The notes below the pieces were generated by a model. It worked only from the letters and a program-made list of their open reading frames with translations. It had not been told where the DNA came from and searched no databases. Of a stretch of DNA of 64,000 nucleotides, positions 42,479 to 50,806 are shown one piece after another (positions within the stretch are counted from its first letter, which is position 1; each line of letters begins with the position of its first letter). The DNA lies in assembly GCF_028023555.1 (NCBI RefSeq), contig NZ_JAQIOY010000006.1, positions 62,001 through 126,000 on the forward strand. The letters run 5' to 3'. A program made the translations under genes and the position numbers. Origin of the DNA: Thalassococcus_A lentus. GTDB lineage: Bacteria > Pseudomonadota > Alphaproteobacteria > Rhodobacterales > Rhodobacteraceae.

Positions 42479-43569
42479 CAGTCAACCAACAGGCGCGCCG
42501 CACCTGTTTCCATATTGACGTAGGCCCGACTGCCGGGTTCGAAAATTCGTTTATTTCCTCGTTCTGTATTGGAAGTGCGCACTGTGATTTTAGGCCCGCC
42601 ATCCACATCCATGATCGTGGTGATGTCTGTACCGATATAGATATTCTCGGCGACTGTGCCTTTCAGGCTGCTGCCTTCGATCCCCTGATCGGACAAAAGC
42701 AGCCTTTCGGGTCGAATGGACAAGTGCACCCTTGCGCCCACATCAACACCGTCCACGGCATCACAGCTCAGCGCGTGATCGCCGCTGATGCGGCACTCGG
42801 CCCGCCCGTTTGTCACCTTGTCGACAGATACTTCGAGCAGGTTGGTGTCGCCGATGAAGTCAGCCACAAACATGTTGCGCGGCTTTTCATAGATTGCGCG
42901 TGCATCGCCCAACTGCTGCAGCTCGCCTGCTGACATCACAGCGATGCGGTCGGACATTGTCAGCGCTTCTTCCTGGTCGTGGGTGACGAAAATGAAGGTG
43001 ATCCCGGTTTCGCGCTGAATGTGCTTGAGTTCGATCTGCATCGCCTTGCGCAGCTTCAGATCGAGCGCTGACAGCGGCTCGTCCAGCAGCAGAACCTTGG
43101 GGGAGGGTGCCAGCGCACGGGCCAGCGCCACGCGCTGTTGCTGTCCGCCTGAAAGCTGTGCGGGTTTGCGGCCCGCAAATTGTGACAACTGCACCAACTC
43201 CAGCATTTCGCCAGCACGTTTTGCCGCTTCCTTGCGGCTGCTGCCTTTCATTTCCAGCCCAAATCCGACGTTTTCGAGCACAGACATATGGGGAAACAGC
43301 GCGTAGTTCTGAAACACCGTGTTCACCGGGCGCTTGTGCGGTGGCAGGTTTTCGATCTCGTCTCCGAACAGAAATATCCCGCCTTCTGTCACATCCTCAA
43401 AACCGGCGATCATCCTAAGGAGCGTGGTTTTCCCGCAGCCAGACGGGCCCAGAAGGGTAAAAAACTCATTGTCGCGGATTCCCAAAGAGATCTGCTGCAG
43501 GGCTGTGAAATCTCCGTAGCGCTTGACGGCATTGCGCACATCCACCGCGAGTTCCGCACTGCTGTTCAT
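42478..43569 (-). CDS. potA: Polyamine ABC transporter ATP-binding protein
   Basis: This 363-residue ATPase has Walker A GPSGCGKTT (about 41-49), signature LSGGQQQRVALA, Walker B VLLLDEPLSALD and the switch His in FVTHDQEEAL. The VFQNYALFPHMSVLENVGFGL region and the C-terminal TOBE domain (LSIRPERLLL, AENIYIGTDITTIMDVDG) are those of PotA. It is first in the minus-strand operon potABCD-deacetylase-amidase-nitrilase, and divergent from the flavin monooxygenase gene with a probable shared operator region of 201 bases. Confidence 0.93.
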   Translation of the reverse strand: MNSSAELAVDVRNAVKRYGDFTALQQISLGIRDNEFFTLLGPSGCGKTTLLRMIAGFEDVTEGGIFLFGDEIENLPPHKRPVNTVFQNYALFPHMSVLENVGFGLEMKGSSRKEAAKRAGEMLELVQLSQFAGRKPAQLSGGQQQRVALARALAPSPKVLLLDEPLSALDLKLRKAMQIELKHIQRETGITFIFVTHDQEEALTMSDRIAVMSAGELQQLGDARAIYEKPRNMFVADFIGDTNLLEVSVDKVTNGRAECRISGDHALSCDAVDGVDVGARVHLSIRPERLLLSDQGIEGSSLKGTVAENIYIGTDITTIMDVDGGPKITVRTSNTERGNKRIFEPGSRAYVNMETGAARLLVD

Positions 43570-43675
43570 TTCCGTTCCCCGTTGGTTGACAGAAGCGTAG
43601 CGTCAATCTTCAGATTTTGTCACCTCGCAAATAGCGAAGGCTGGCTTAGGCGAAAGCTTATTTTTGAGTAGAAAT

Positions 43676-43702
43676 ATTAGCCACGTCCTAATCAGGGCTA
43701 AT
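43676..43702. promoter_or_regulatory. Inverted repeat in the divergent promoter of the amine region
   Basis: ATTAGCC and GGCTAAT flank 13 bases that contain CCTAATC, in the gap between potA (minus) and the flavin monooxygenase (plus). A related element, TTTAGCCTAATCC, lies before the iron-sulfur flavoprotein gene at 48672. The palindrome has the T-N11-A look of LysR-type sites, and a LysR gene lies in the plus-strand array. Its regulator is inferred. Confidence 0.45.
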
Positions 43703-43770
43703 GCAGACTGTTCTTTTCGCTGGTGACACAAACAGCAATCTTGAGCGCAACCGCTCGGGAGGATTGACAG

Positions 43771-45048
43771 ATGCCAGTGGAAAAAATTGACACGCTCGTT
43801 GTCGGCGCTGGGCAGGCGGGTATCGCGCTTTCTGAACATCTGGCCGCGCTTGGCGTGCCTTTCTTGGTGCTGGAGAAGAACCGCATCGCCGAAGCATGGC
43901 GCACGTCACGCTGGGATGCGCTGGTTACCAATGGCCCGGTTTGGCATGACCGTTTCCCAAACCTTGAATTTACCGGTAACGCGCCGGATGAATTCGTAAA
44001 CAAAGATCGCGTCGCCGCTTACATCGAAGAATACGCCGAAATGGTTCAAGCGCCGGTCCGAACCGGCGTTACTGTGCACAGCGCAGAGCGGATCAAGGGC
44101 CGCGGCGGGTTCCGCGTTGAAACCTCGCAAGGTGCTATCGAAGCGACACGCATCGTTTCCGCGACAGGGGCCTTTCAGATACCGGTCATTCCCCCCGTCG
44201 TTCCGCAAGACACCAAGGTCGCGCAGATCCATTCGGCCGCATACCGAAATCCCGAACAGCTTGCCGACGATGCCATCATGGTCGTCGGGGCCGGGTCCTC
44301 GGGTGCGCAGATCGCCGACGAACTGAACAGGGCCGGTCGCAAGGTGTTTTTGTCCGTTGGCCCCCACGAGAGACCACCGCGCCGCTATCGCGGGCGGGAT
44401 TTCGTCTGGTGGTTGGGGGTTCTGGGCCTTTGGGACATGGCCGCGCAAGAGCCGGGAACAGAGCACGTCACGATCTCGGTCAGTGGTGCCTATGGCGGGC
44501 AGACCATGGACTTTCGCAGGTTGGGCGGCGAAGGCGTCACCTTGGTGGGGCGCACCGAAGGGTTCGCGGATGGCGCGCTGCACTTTGCCGATGACGTCCG
44601 CAAGAACATTGACGCTGGCGACGACAACCACGCAAAATTGCTGGATGCCGCTGACGCCTATGCCGAGACAATGGGCCTTGATTTGCCGCCCGATCCCGAT
44701 GCGCGCAAGAAGTGGCCTGATCCCGACAGCCTGATCTCTCCGCTTACTTCGCTCAATCTTGAGGCCGAAGGCATCAGCACGATCATCTGGGCGACCGGGT
44801 ACAAACAGGACTTCGGGTGGCTCAAGGTTGATGCCTTTGACGAAAACGGGGCGCCGGTTCACCAGCGTGGCGTTTCCAAGGAACCGGGCGTGTACTTTCT
44901 CGGGCTGCCTTGGCAGTCGCGCCGGGGCTCCACCTTTCTGTGGGGTGTTTGGCATGATGCCAAATTCGTCGCGGATCAGATTGCCATTCAAAGGGCATAT
45001 GCCGACTATGACGGTGAAGCGGCGGTTGTCACCGCTGCGGCCGAATAG
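43771..45048 (+). CDS. FAD/NAD(P)-dependent monooxygenase (FMO/CzcO-like)
   Basis: This 425-residue flavoprotein has an FAD-binding Rossmann motif VVGAGQAGIALSEHL (10-24) and a second dinucleotide motif VVGAGSSGAQIADEL near 170 for NADPH. The C-terminal ATG-type motif is IIWATGYKQDFGW. The FMO fingerprint FxGxxxHxxxY is not intact (KVAQIHSAAYRNPE), as in many bacterial FMO-like proteins. Such enzymes hydroxylate amines or ketones. As first gene of the plus-strand amine array, N-oxygenation of an amine is plausible. CGGGAGG lies before the ATG. Confidence 0.85.
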   Translation: MPVEKIDTLVVGAGQAGIALSEHLAALGVPFLVLEKNRIAEAWRTSRWDALVTNGPVWHDRFPNLEFTGNAPDEFVNKDRVAAYIEEYAEMVQAPVRTGVTVHSAERIKGRGGFRVETSQGAIEATRIVSATGAFQIPVIPPVVPQDTKVAQIHSAAYRNPEQLADDAIMVVGAGSSGAQIADELNRAGRKVFLSVGPHERPPRRYRGRDFVWWLGVLGLWDMAAQEPGTEHVTISVSGAYGGQTMDFRRLGGEGVTLVGRTEGFADGALHFADDVRKNIDAGDDNHAKLLDAADAYAETMGLDLPPDPDARKKWPDPDSLISPLTSLNLEAEGISTIIWATGYKQDFGWLKVDAFDENGAPVHQRGVSKEPGVYFLGLPWQSRRGSTFLWGVWHDAKFVADQIAIQRAYADYDGEAAVVTAAAE

Positions 45049-45071
45049 CCCAGCAAGGAAACGGAAGACCT

Positions 45072-45488
45072 ATGGCGCATACTCGCATTCGAAAATTCAA
45101 CACGCGCGAAACCTATCCTGAACAGAACCTGGACAACGATCTGTGTCAGGCGGTTGTCACGCAGGGCGGCAAGACCGTCTGGCTGCGCGGGCAATGCCCG
45201 CAAAATCTCGATGATGCGCAAAACATCGACAGCCATGATCCGGTGGTCCAGACCCACAAGGTCATGCAGAACATTCGCCAATTGATAGAAGAGGCAGGCG
45301 GTTCCATGGAACACCTCGTCAAAGTCGTTGTCTACATCACGGACGTTCGCCATCGCGAAGCGGTGTACCGAACGATGGGTGAATACATCAAAGGTGTTCA
45401 TCCTGTTTCTACTGGATTGGTCGTGCAGGCACTGGCGCGGCCCGAATGGCTGGTGGAAATCGACGGCACCGCGGTGATCCCGGAATGA
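45072..45488 (+). CDS. RidA/YjgF-like protein lacking the catalytic arginine
   Basis: This 138-residue trimer-forming Rid protein has the family core (QNIRQLIEEAGGSMEHLVKV, VVYITDVRHREAVYRTMGEY, EWLVEIDGTAVIP). Classical RidA enzymes hydrolyse reactive imines/enamines using an Arg in an ARS-like motif; here the position is Ser113 (HPVSTGLVV), so it belongs to an Arg-less subgroup whose activity is unknown. Rid proteins without Arg are often encoded beside amine-oxidising enzymes, as here, which suggests handling of an imine product. The DUF1028 start overlaps its stop (ATGA). Confidence 0.88.
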   Translation: MAHTRIRKFNTRETYPEQNLDNDLCQAVVTQGGKTVWLRGQCPQNLDDAQNIDSHDPVVQTHKVMQNIRQLIEEAGGSMEHLVKVVVYITDVRHREAVYRTMGEYIKGVHPVSTGLVVQALARPEWLVEIDGTAVIPE

Positions 45489-46159
45489 CGTTCTCATTGG
45501 TCGCGCGCTGCGCGGAAACAGGCATGTTCGGATTGGCGATTGCTTCGTCCTCACCCGCTGTTGCGGCACGCTGCGCCTATGCACGCGCCGGTGTCGGGGC
45601 CGTTGCCTCGCAAAATGTCACGGATCCGACGCTTGGTCCTTTTGCGCTGGACCTGATGCAGGGTGGGATGAGCGCCGCCGAAGCCATTTCCGGTGTTCGC
45701 GATCAGGGCAGGTTCATCGAATACCGGCAGGTTCTGGCCGTGGACAAACATGGCAACACAGCGATCCATTCCGGGCCGAATTCGCTGGGTATCTGGACGC
45801 AGGCGCAGGGGCCGGACGTGGCATCGGGTGGCAACCTTCTGGCCAACGAGACCATTCCGCAGGCAGTGGTGGACGGCTTTCTGAGCAGCACCGGACATAT
45901 CGGGGATCGGCTGATCGCCGCGATGCGCGCCGGACTGTCCGCTGGCGGAGAGGCAGGGCCTGTCCACTCGGCCGGGATGTTGATTGTCGACAAGGTTGCC
46001 TGGCCGGTGGCTGATCTGCGCTGCGACTGGACCGAAGATTGTCCGATCGAAAACATCGCGGCGGCATGGGACATCTACAAGCCGCAACTCGAAGCTTATG
46101 TTCAACGGGCTTTGGACCCGCGCGAGGCGCCATCCTATGGCGTTCCCGGCGACGAATAA
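45485..46159 (+). CDS. DUF1028 Ntn-hydrolase-like protein
   Basis: This 224-residue DUF1028 protein has the family pattern TFSLVARCAETGMFGLAIAS, with GVGAVASQNVTDPTLGPFAL and DKHGNTAIHSGPNS following. The fold is related to Ntn hydrolases, and the N-terminal Met-Thr could expose a nucleophilic Thr after Met removal; no activity is established. It overlaps the Rid gene by 4 bases. Its last three codons and stop lie in the first copy of a 15-base tandem duplication. Confidence 0.85.
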   Translation: MTFSLVARCAETGMFGLAIASSSPAVAARCAYARAGVGAVASQNVTDPTLGPFALDLMQGGMSAAEAISGVRDQGRFIEYRQVLAVDKHGNTAIHSGPNSLGIWTQAQGPDVASGGNLLANETIPQAVVDGFLSSTGHIGDRLIAAMRAGLSAGGEAGPVHSAGMLIVDKVAWPVADLRCDWTEDCPIENIAAAWDIYKPQLEAYVQRALDPREAPSYGVPGDE

Positions 46160-46177
46160 GACGGCGACGAATAAGAC
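46148..46177 (+). repeat. Perfect 15-bp tandem duplication across the DUF1028 stop codon
   Basis: GGCGACGAATAAGAC occurs twice head to tail. The first copy holds the last codons and TAA of the DUF1028 gene; the second is an untranslated echo just before the aldehyde dehydrogenase ribosome site. It looks like a recent slippage event that increased the distance between the two genes without changing either protein. Confidence 0.9.
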
Positions 46178-46192
46178 AAGGAGGTCATGAAG

Positions 46193-47686
46193 ATGGACTA
46201 TACCAGAGCCGATTGGGCCAAGCGCGCGTCCGGGCTGACGTTTCGAAGTCAGGCTTTTATCGGCGGCAAGTTCGTCGACGCGATTTCGGGGGAAACCTTT
46301 CAATCGATCAATCCGGCGACAGACGCCGTTTTGGCCGATGTCGCCTCTTGCGGTGCAGCCGATGTGGACCGGGCTGTGACTGCGGCCCGGTCTGCGTTTG
46401 AGGCCGGTGTTTGGTCGCGGGTCGACCCCGGTCACCGCAAAGCAGTCTTGTTGAAGCTGGCCGATCTCATCCGTGAAAATCTCGAAGAATTTGCGCTGCT
46501 CGACAGTCTGGATATGGGAAAACTTGTGACCGATGCAGCGACAATTGACGCGCCCGGTTCGGCCCAATTCTTCCAGTGGTATGCGGAAGCCATCGACAAG
46601 GTCTATGACGAAGTGGCGCCGACCGGGCCCGGTGATCTTGCGTTGGTGTCTCGGGTGCCTCTGGGTGTTGTCGGGGCTGTGACCCCGTGGAACTTCCCGC
46701 TGGATATGGCGACGTGGAAAGCCGCGGCAGCCCTGGCCGCGGGCAATTCTGTGGTGCTGAAACCTGCCGAGCAATCGCCGCTTTCGGCCCTGCGTCTTGC
46801 GGAACTGGCCGTCGAAGCGGGGGTGCCTGATGGTGTGTTCAATGTCGTGCCCGGCTATGGCCACACAGCCGGTCAGGCGTTGGGAATGCACAACGATGTG
46901 GATTGCCTCGCCTTTACCGGCTCGACGGCGATCGGCAAGAAATTCATGGAATACTCCGGCCAGTCGAACATGAAACAGGTCTGGCCGGAAACCGGTGGCA
47001 AGAGCCCCAATCTTGTGTTTGCAGATTGCGAAAATCTGGATGCGGCTGCGGATATGGCGGCATTTGGCATCTTCTTTAACCAAGGCGAAGTCTGCTCGGC
47101 CAATTCGCGGCTCTATGTTGAACGTTCGATCAAGGACGCCTTTGTCGACAAGCTCATTGAGCGAGCGCAGGGCATGCAGCCGGGCGATCCTTTGGATCCT
47201 GCCTCGAAAATGGGGGCTATGGTGGACCGCACCCAGACCGAGGGTGTCATGCGCTTTATCGAGGCCGGAAAGCAAACGGCCAGATTGGCGACAGGCGGCG
47301 AACAGGTGCAGGTTGACGGCAAAGGCTGCTTTGTGCAGCCGACAATCTTTGATGACGTGGCGCATGAAGACCCATTGGCGCGGGATGAAATATTCGGACC
47401 CGTGCTCTCGGTCATTCCTTTTGACAGCGAGGACGATGCCATACGCATGGCCAATGACAGCATCTATGGCCTTGCGGCATCTGTCTGGACAGACAACCTT
47501 GGGCGCGCCTTACGGGTGTCCGATCGGTTGATGGCAGGAACCGTTTCGGTGAACACTGTTGATGCGCTCAGCGCTATGACGCCATTTGGCGGGATGAAAC
47601 AATCGGGTTTCGGGCGGGATCTGTCGCTGCACAGCTTTGACAAATACACCGCGCTAAAAACGACTTGGATCAAATACGCGACCTAG
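46193..47686 (+). CDS. NAD(P)-dependent aldehyde dehydrogenase (PuuC/gamma-aminobutyraldehyde type)
   Basis: This 497-residue enzyme oxidises aldehydes to acids. Motifs: TPWNFPLDMATWKAAAALAAGNS, FTGSTAIGKKFMEYS, the catalytic Cys in FFNQGEVCSANSRLYV (about residue 301) and the C-terminal FGGMKQSGFGRDLSLHSFDKYT (split after QSG). Similarity of the core to PuuC/AldA-type enzymes and its place beside amine genes suggest aminoaldehydes from amine oxidation. Two ATGs exist; AAGGAGG lies only 2 bases before 46187 but 8 bases before 46193, so I chose the latter. Confidence 0.92.
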   Translation: MDYTRADWAKRASGLTFRSQAFIGGKFVDAISGETFQSINPATDAVLADVASCGAADVDRAVTAARSAFEAGVWSRVDPGHRKAVLLKLADLIRENLEEFALLDSLDMGKLVTDAATIDAPGSAQFFQWYAEAIDKVYDEVAPTGPGDLALVSRVPLGVVGAVTPWNFPLDMATWKAAAALAAGNSVVLKPAEQSPLSALRLAELAVEAGVPDGVFNVVPGYGHTAGQALGMHNDVDCLAFTGSTAIGKKFMEYSGQSNMKQVWPETGGKSPNLVFADCENLDAAADMAAFGIFFNQGEVCSANSRLYVERSIKDAFVDKLIERAQGMQPGDPLDPASKMGAMVDRTQTEGVMRFIEAGKQTARLATGGEQVQVDGKGCFVQPTIFDDVAHEDPLARDEIFGPVLSVIPFDSEDDAIRMANDSIYGLAASVWTDNLGRALRVSDRLMAGTVSVNTVDALSAMTPFGGMKQSGFGRDLSLHSFDKYTALKTTWIKYAT

Positions 47687-47699
47687 CCATAGTCTTCCC

Positions 47700-48638
47700 A
47701 TGGCATTGCGTTTCACTCTTCGACAGCTCGAATACTTCGTCACCGTTGGCGAACAAGGATCGATTGCGCAGGCCAGCGCGATGGTGAACGTATCTTCGCC
47801 CTCAATTTCCGCTGCGATTTCCCAACTGGAAGAAGAGTTTGGCCTGCCGCTGTTCGTGCGCAAGCACGCCCATGGTCTGAGCCTGACACAGGCGGGACGA
47901 CAATTCATGGAGCAGGCCCGCAAGGTTCTGGCTGAGGCCGACAGTCTGAATGGTCTCGCGCTTGCCATTTCCGGGAAGGTGCAGGGCCCGCTCAACGTCG
48001 GATGTCTGCTGACCTTCGCGCAGGTTTTGCTTCCGGCCATTCGGCGCGGGTTTCAAAACAAATATGTCGACGTGCAGGTGACGCAGATCGAATGCGATCA
48101 GCAAACCCTGATCGAGAAGTTGAGGCGCGCAGAGATCGATGTCGCACTGACCTATGATCTGGAAGTTCCGCCCGATCTTGATTTTGTCCCACTCAGATCA
48201 CTGCCGCTCTATGCCGTGGTCTCTGCTGATCATCCACTGGCCAGCCGCAAAACCGTGTCGGCCAAGTCTCTGGTCGAATATCCCATGGTGCTGCTGGATC
48301 TGCCGATCAGCCGAAACTACTTTATGAGCGCTTTTGAACAGGCGGGGGTCACGCCGACCATTGCGGAACGGACGCGGGATATGGCCGTAATGCGGTCTTT
48401 GGTCGCCAATGGATTTGGATTCTCAGTGGCCAACATCCGCCCACATTCGGATTTGTCGCCGGACGGGCGGGCGCTACGGTTCATCCCGCTCGAAGGGGGG
48501 CTGCGTCCGCTGAATCTGGGTTTCATTCTGCCGGACGGTGCTCGAAATATTCTGTCGGTTGATGCCTTCGTCGATCATGCCTCACAGACGATCGCCGGCT
48601 GGGGCTACCCGGGGCTGTCCCTTGTCAGCGAAGGTTAA
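47700..48638 (+). CDS. LysR-family transcriptional regulator
   Basis: This 312-residue regulator has an N-terminal winged helix-turn-helix (FTLRQLEYFVTVGEQGS, SSPSISAAISQLEEEFGLPLF split after AAI, residues 4-60) and a periplasmic-binding-like effector domain (LNVGCLLTFAQVLLPAIRRG, VPLRSLPLYAVVSADHPLAS). It sits inside the plus-strand amine array, 13 bases after the aldehyde dehydrogenase. Similar sequence elements at 43676-43702 and 48672-48684 are its best candidate operators, which would let one regulator serve the array, the Pot operon and the flavoprotein gene. Confidence 0.93.
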   Translation: MALRFTLRQLEYFVTVGEQGSIAQASAMVNVSSPSISAAISQLEEEFGLPLFVRKHAHGLSLTQAGRQFMEQARKVLAEADSLNGLALAISGKVQGPLNVGCLLTFAQVLLPAIRRGFQNKYVDVQVTQIECDQQTLIEKLRRAEIDVALTYDLEVPPDLDFVPLRSLPLYAVVSADHPLASRKTVSAKSLVEYPMVLLDLPISRNYFMSAFEQAGVTPTIAERTRDMAVMRSLVANGFGFSVANIRPHSDLSPDGRALRFIPLEGGLRPLNLGFILPDGARNILSVDAFVDHASQTIAGWGYPGLSLVSEG

Positions 48639-48671
48639 GCCCTTCCTAACTCACGCTTCCGTATCCATGAC

Positions 48672-48684
48672 TTTAGCCTAATCC
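48672..48684 (+). promoter_or_regulatory. TTAGCC/CCTAATC element before the iron-sulfur flavoprotein gene
   Basis: TTTAGCCTAATCC in the 98-base gap shares ATTAGCC/CCTAATC words with the palindrome at 43676-43702. About 25 bases upstream GTTAAG and CCTAAC form a further imperfect repeat. It is a candidate site for the LysR regulator encoded immediately before. The shared words are short and could be chance. Confidence 0.35.
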
Positions 48685-48736
48685 CCAAATCTGTCACCAC
48701 TAGGCCAGAGCCCATCCCTTGAAGGAGTAGTTTCCC

Positions 48737-50806
48737 GTGCGTGATCCCCGCTACGACATTCTTTTCGAGCCGATGCAGATCGGGCCCGTCACGGCCAAGA
48801 ACCGTTTCTATCAGGTCCCCCACTGCAACGGCGGCGGCTATCGCGATCCGTCTGCGGCGGCTGCGATGCGCGGGACCAAGGCCGAAGGCGGATGGGGGGT
48901 CATTTTCACCGAACAATGCGAGATGCATCATTCGTCCGAGATTGCCCCCTTTATCGAACTGCGTCTGTGGGAAGACAAAGACATCCCGATGCTGCGCAAG
49001 ATGTCGGAAAAAATGAAGGAATACGGCGCCTTGGCGGGCATTCAGCTGGCCTATTCGGGGGTGAACGGGCCGAACCTATACAGCAAGGAAGTGCCGCTGG
49101 CGGTGTCGGCCCAGCCCATTCGCACCTTTACCAATGATCCGGTTCAGGCACGGGCTTTGGACAAGAGCGATATCCGCGATTTGCGGCGCTGGTTCGTGAA
49201 TGCAGCCAAGCGTTCAAAGAATGCGGGATTTGATCTGATTTGTCTCTACGGAGCCCATGGTTTCGGGATCTTTCAACACTTCCTGAGCCGCGCAACAAAT
49301 CACAGGACCGATGAATACGGTGGGAGCCTCGAAAATCGCGCACGTTTCGTGAACGAAGTGGTCGCAGACATTCGGGATGCAGTGGGTGATACCATGGGGC
49401 TTACTCTGCGGGTGTCTTTGGACGAAACCATCGGTGAGCTGGGCTTTTCCAATGCCGAAGTGCGCGAATTCGTTGAGATGAATCGCAATCTTCCTGACTT
49501 GTGGGATCTTGCTCAGGGCACTTGGGAAGACTGCTCAGGTCCGTCGCGGTTCAAAGAAGAAGCCGCGCAGCATGCGCTGGTCAAAGGCATTCACGAACTG
49601 ACCGACAAACCGATTGTCGGGGTGGGCCGTTTCACCAGCCCGGATGTTATGGCCAAGATGGTTAAAACGGGGACACTGGATTTCATTGGCTGTGCCCGCC
49701 CATCGATTGCGGATCCCTTCCTGCCCAAGAAGATAGAAGAAGGGCGGGTCGAGGACATTCGCGAATGTATCGGATGCAACATTTGCATCACCGGAGACAT
49801 GACTATGTCGATCAGTCGGTGCACGCAAAACCCGACATTCATGGAGGAATGGCGCAAGGGCTGGCACCCGGAGCGCATGAATACCAAAGGCGACAGCTCG
49901 AACGTACTGGTTGTCGGCTCTGGTCCGGCCGGTCTCGAAGCGGCCCGGGCCTTGGCGGAACGCGGCTATGATGTTGCGCTGGCCGAAGCAACGCGGCAAC
50001 TGGGTGGGCGGGTTGCCCGGGAACGCCAGCTTCCGGGCCTGAGTGCTTGGGGCAGGGTTGCAGACTACCGCGAATACCAACTCAGCCAGAAAGCCAATGT
50101 TGAGACTTATTTCGACAGTGAACTGGATGCGTCCAGTATTCTGGAATTCGGGTTTGAAAACGTCTGTATTGCAACGGGCGCAAAGTGGCGGCGCGATGGT
50201 GTCGCCCGCCAGCACGTGGTCCCGTTTCCAACCAGCGAAGCGATGCCGATTTTTACACCCGATGACCTGATGGATGGCGCTGCGCCCTCGGGCCATGTCG
50301 TGATTTATGATGACGATCACTATTACATGGGCGGCGTCATGGCAGAGTTGCTGATCCAGAAAGGATGCCGCGTGACGCTTGTAACGCCCGCTGCCTATGT
50401 CAGCGAGTGGACGCTCAACACCTTGGAGCAGCACGAAATCCATCGTCGCTTGGCACAAATGGGTGTTGTGATCGAATTGAATCGCGGGGTGACCGCGATC
50501 GCCGCGGATCACGCCGTGACAAACTGCATGTTCACCGAACAGCTGCGCGAGATCGAGTGCGATGCCGTGTTGTTGGTCAGTGCAAAGCTCGAAAACAACG
50601 CGGTTTTCAACGACCTGAAATCACGCGAAGCGGAATGGGCTGATGCCGGTATCAAGTCGGTCAAGCTGATTGGGGATGCCAATGCCCCCGGGCCGATCGC
50701 CTGGGCCACCTATGCCGGGCATCGCTATGCCCGCGAACTCGACACAGCCGATATTGGTGATGCCTTGCCGTTCCGCCGCGAAATCGCGGAACTGGCGATT
50801 GATTGA
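48737..50806 (+). CDS. Iron-sulfur flavoprotein amine dehydrogenase (trimethylamine/histamine dehydrogenase family)
   Basis: This 689-residue protein is collinear with trimethylamine dehydrogenase: FMN barrel (1-340), a 4Fe-4S cluster at C344/C347/C350/C362 (CIGCNIC), then ADP-binding domains (VVGSGPAGLEAARAL near 390). C30 in QVPHCNGGG matches the Cys that covalently holds FMN; Y171/H174 (LYGAHG) match the catalytic pair. The cation-binding aromatic bowl is changed: Q60 replaces Tyr60 and D354 the Trp, while W256 stays. As I recall, that Gln/Trp/Asp set is found in histamine dehydrogenase, so a primary amine is likelier than trimethylamine. GTG start, GAAGGAG upstream. Confidence 0.88.
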   Translation: MRDPRYDILFEPMQIGPVTAKNRFYQVPHCNGGGYRDPSAAAAMRGTKAEGGWGVIFTEQCEMHHSSEIAPFIELRLWEDKDIPMLRKMSEKMKEYGALAGIQLAYSGVNGPNLYSKEVPLAVSAQPIRTFTNDPVQARALDKSDIRDLRRWFVNAAKRSKNAGFDLICLYGAHGFGIFQHFLSRATNHRTDEYGGSLENRARFVNEVVADIRDAVGDTMGLTLRVSLDETIGELGFSNAEVREFVEMNRNLPDLWDLAQGTWEDCSGPSRFKEEAAQHALVKGIHELTDKPIVGVGRFTSPDVMAKMVKTGTLDFIGCARPSIADPFLPKKIEEGRVEDIRECIGCNICITGDMTMSISRCTQNPTFMEEWRKGWHPERMNTKGDSSNVLVVGSGPAGLEAARALAERGYDVALAEATRQLGGRVARERQLPGLSAWGRVADYREYQLSQKANVETYFDSELDASSILEFGFENVCIATGAKWRRDGVARQHVVPFPTSEAMPIFTPDDLMDGAAPSGHVVIYDDDHYYMGGVMAELLIQKGCRVTLVTPAAYVSEWTLNTLEQHEIHRRLAQMGVVIELNRGVTAIAADHAVTNCMFTEQLREIECDAVLLVSAKLENNAVFNDLKSREAEWADAGIKSVKLIGDANAPGPIAWATYAGHRYARELDTADIGDALPFRREIAELAID

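Noticed and set aside
45551..47365. A 604-codon open frame antisense to DUF1028 and the aldehyde dehydrogenase
   Set aside because: Same reason; both sense genes have complete conserved motifs and ribosome sites.
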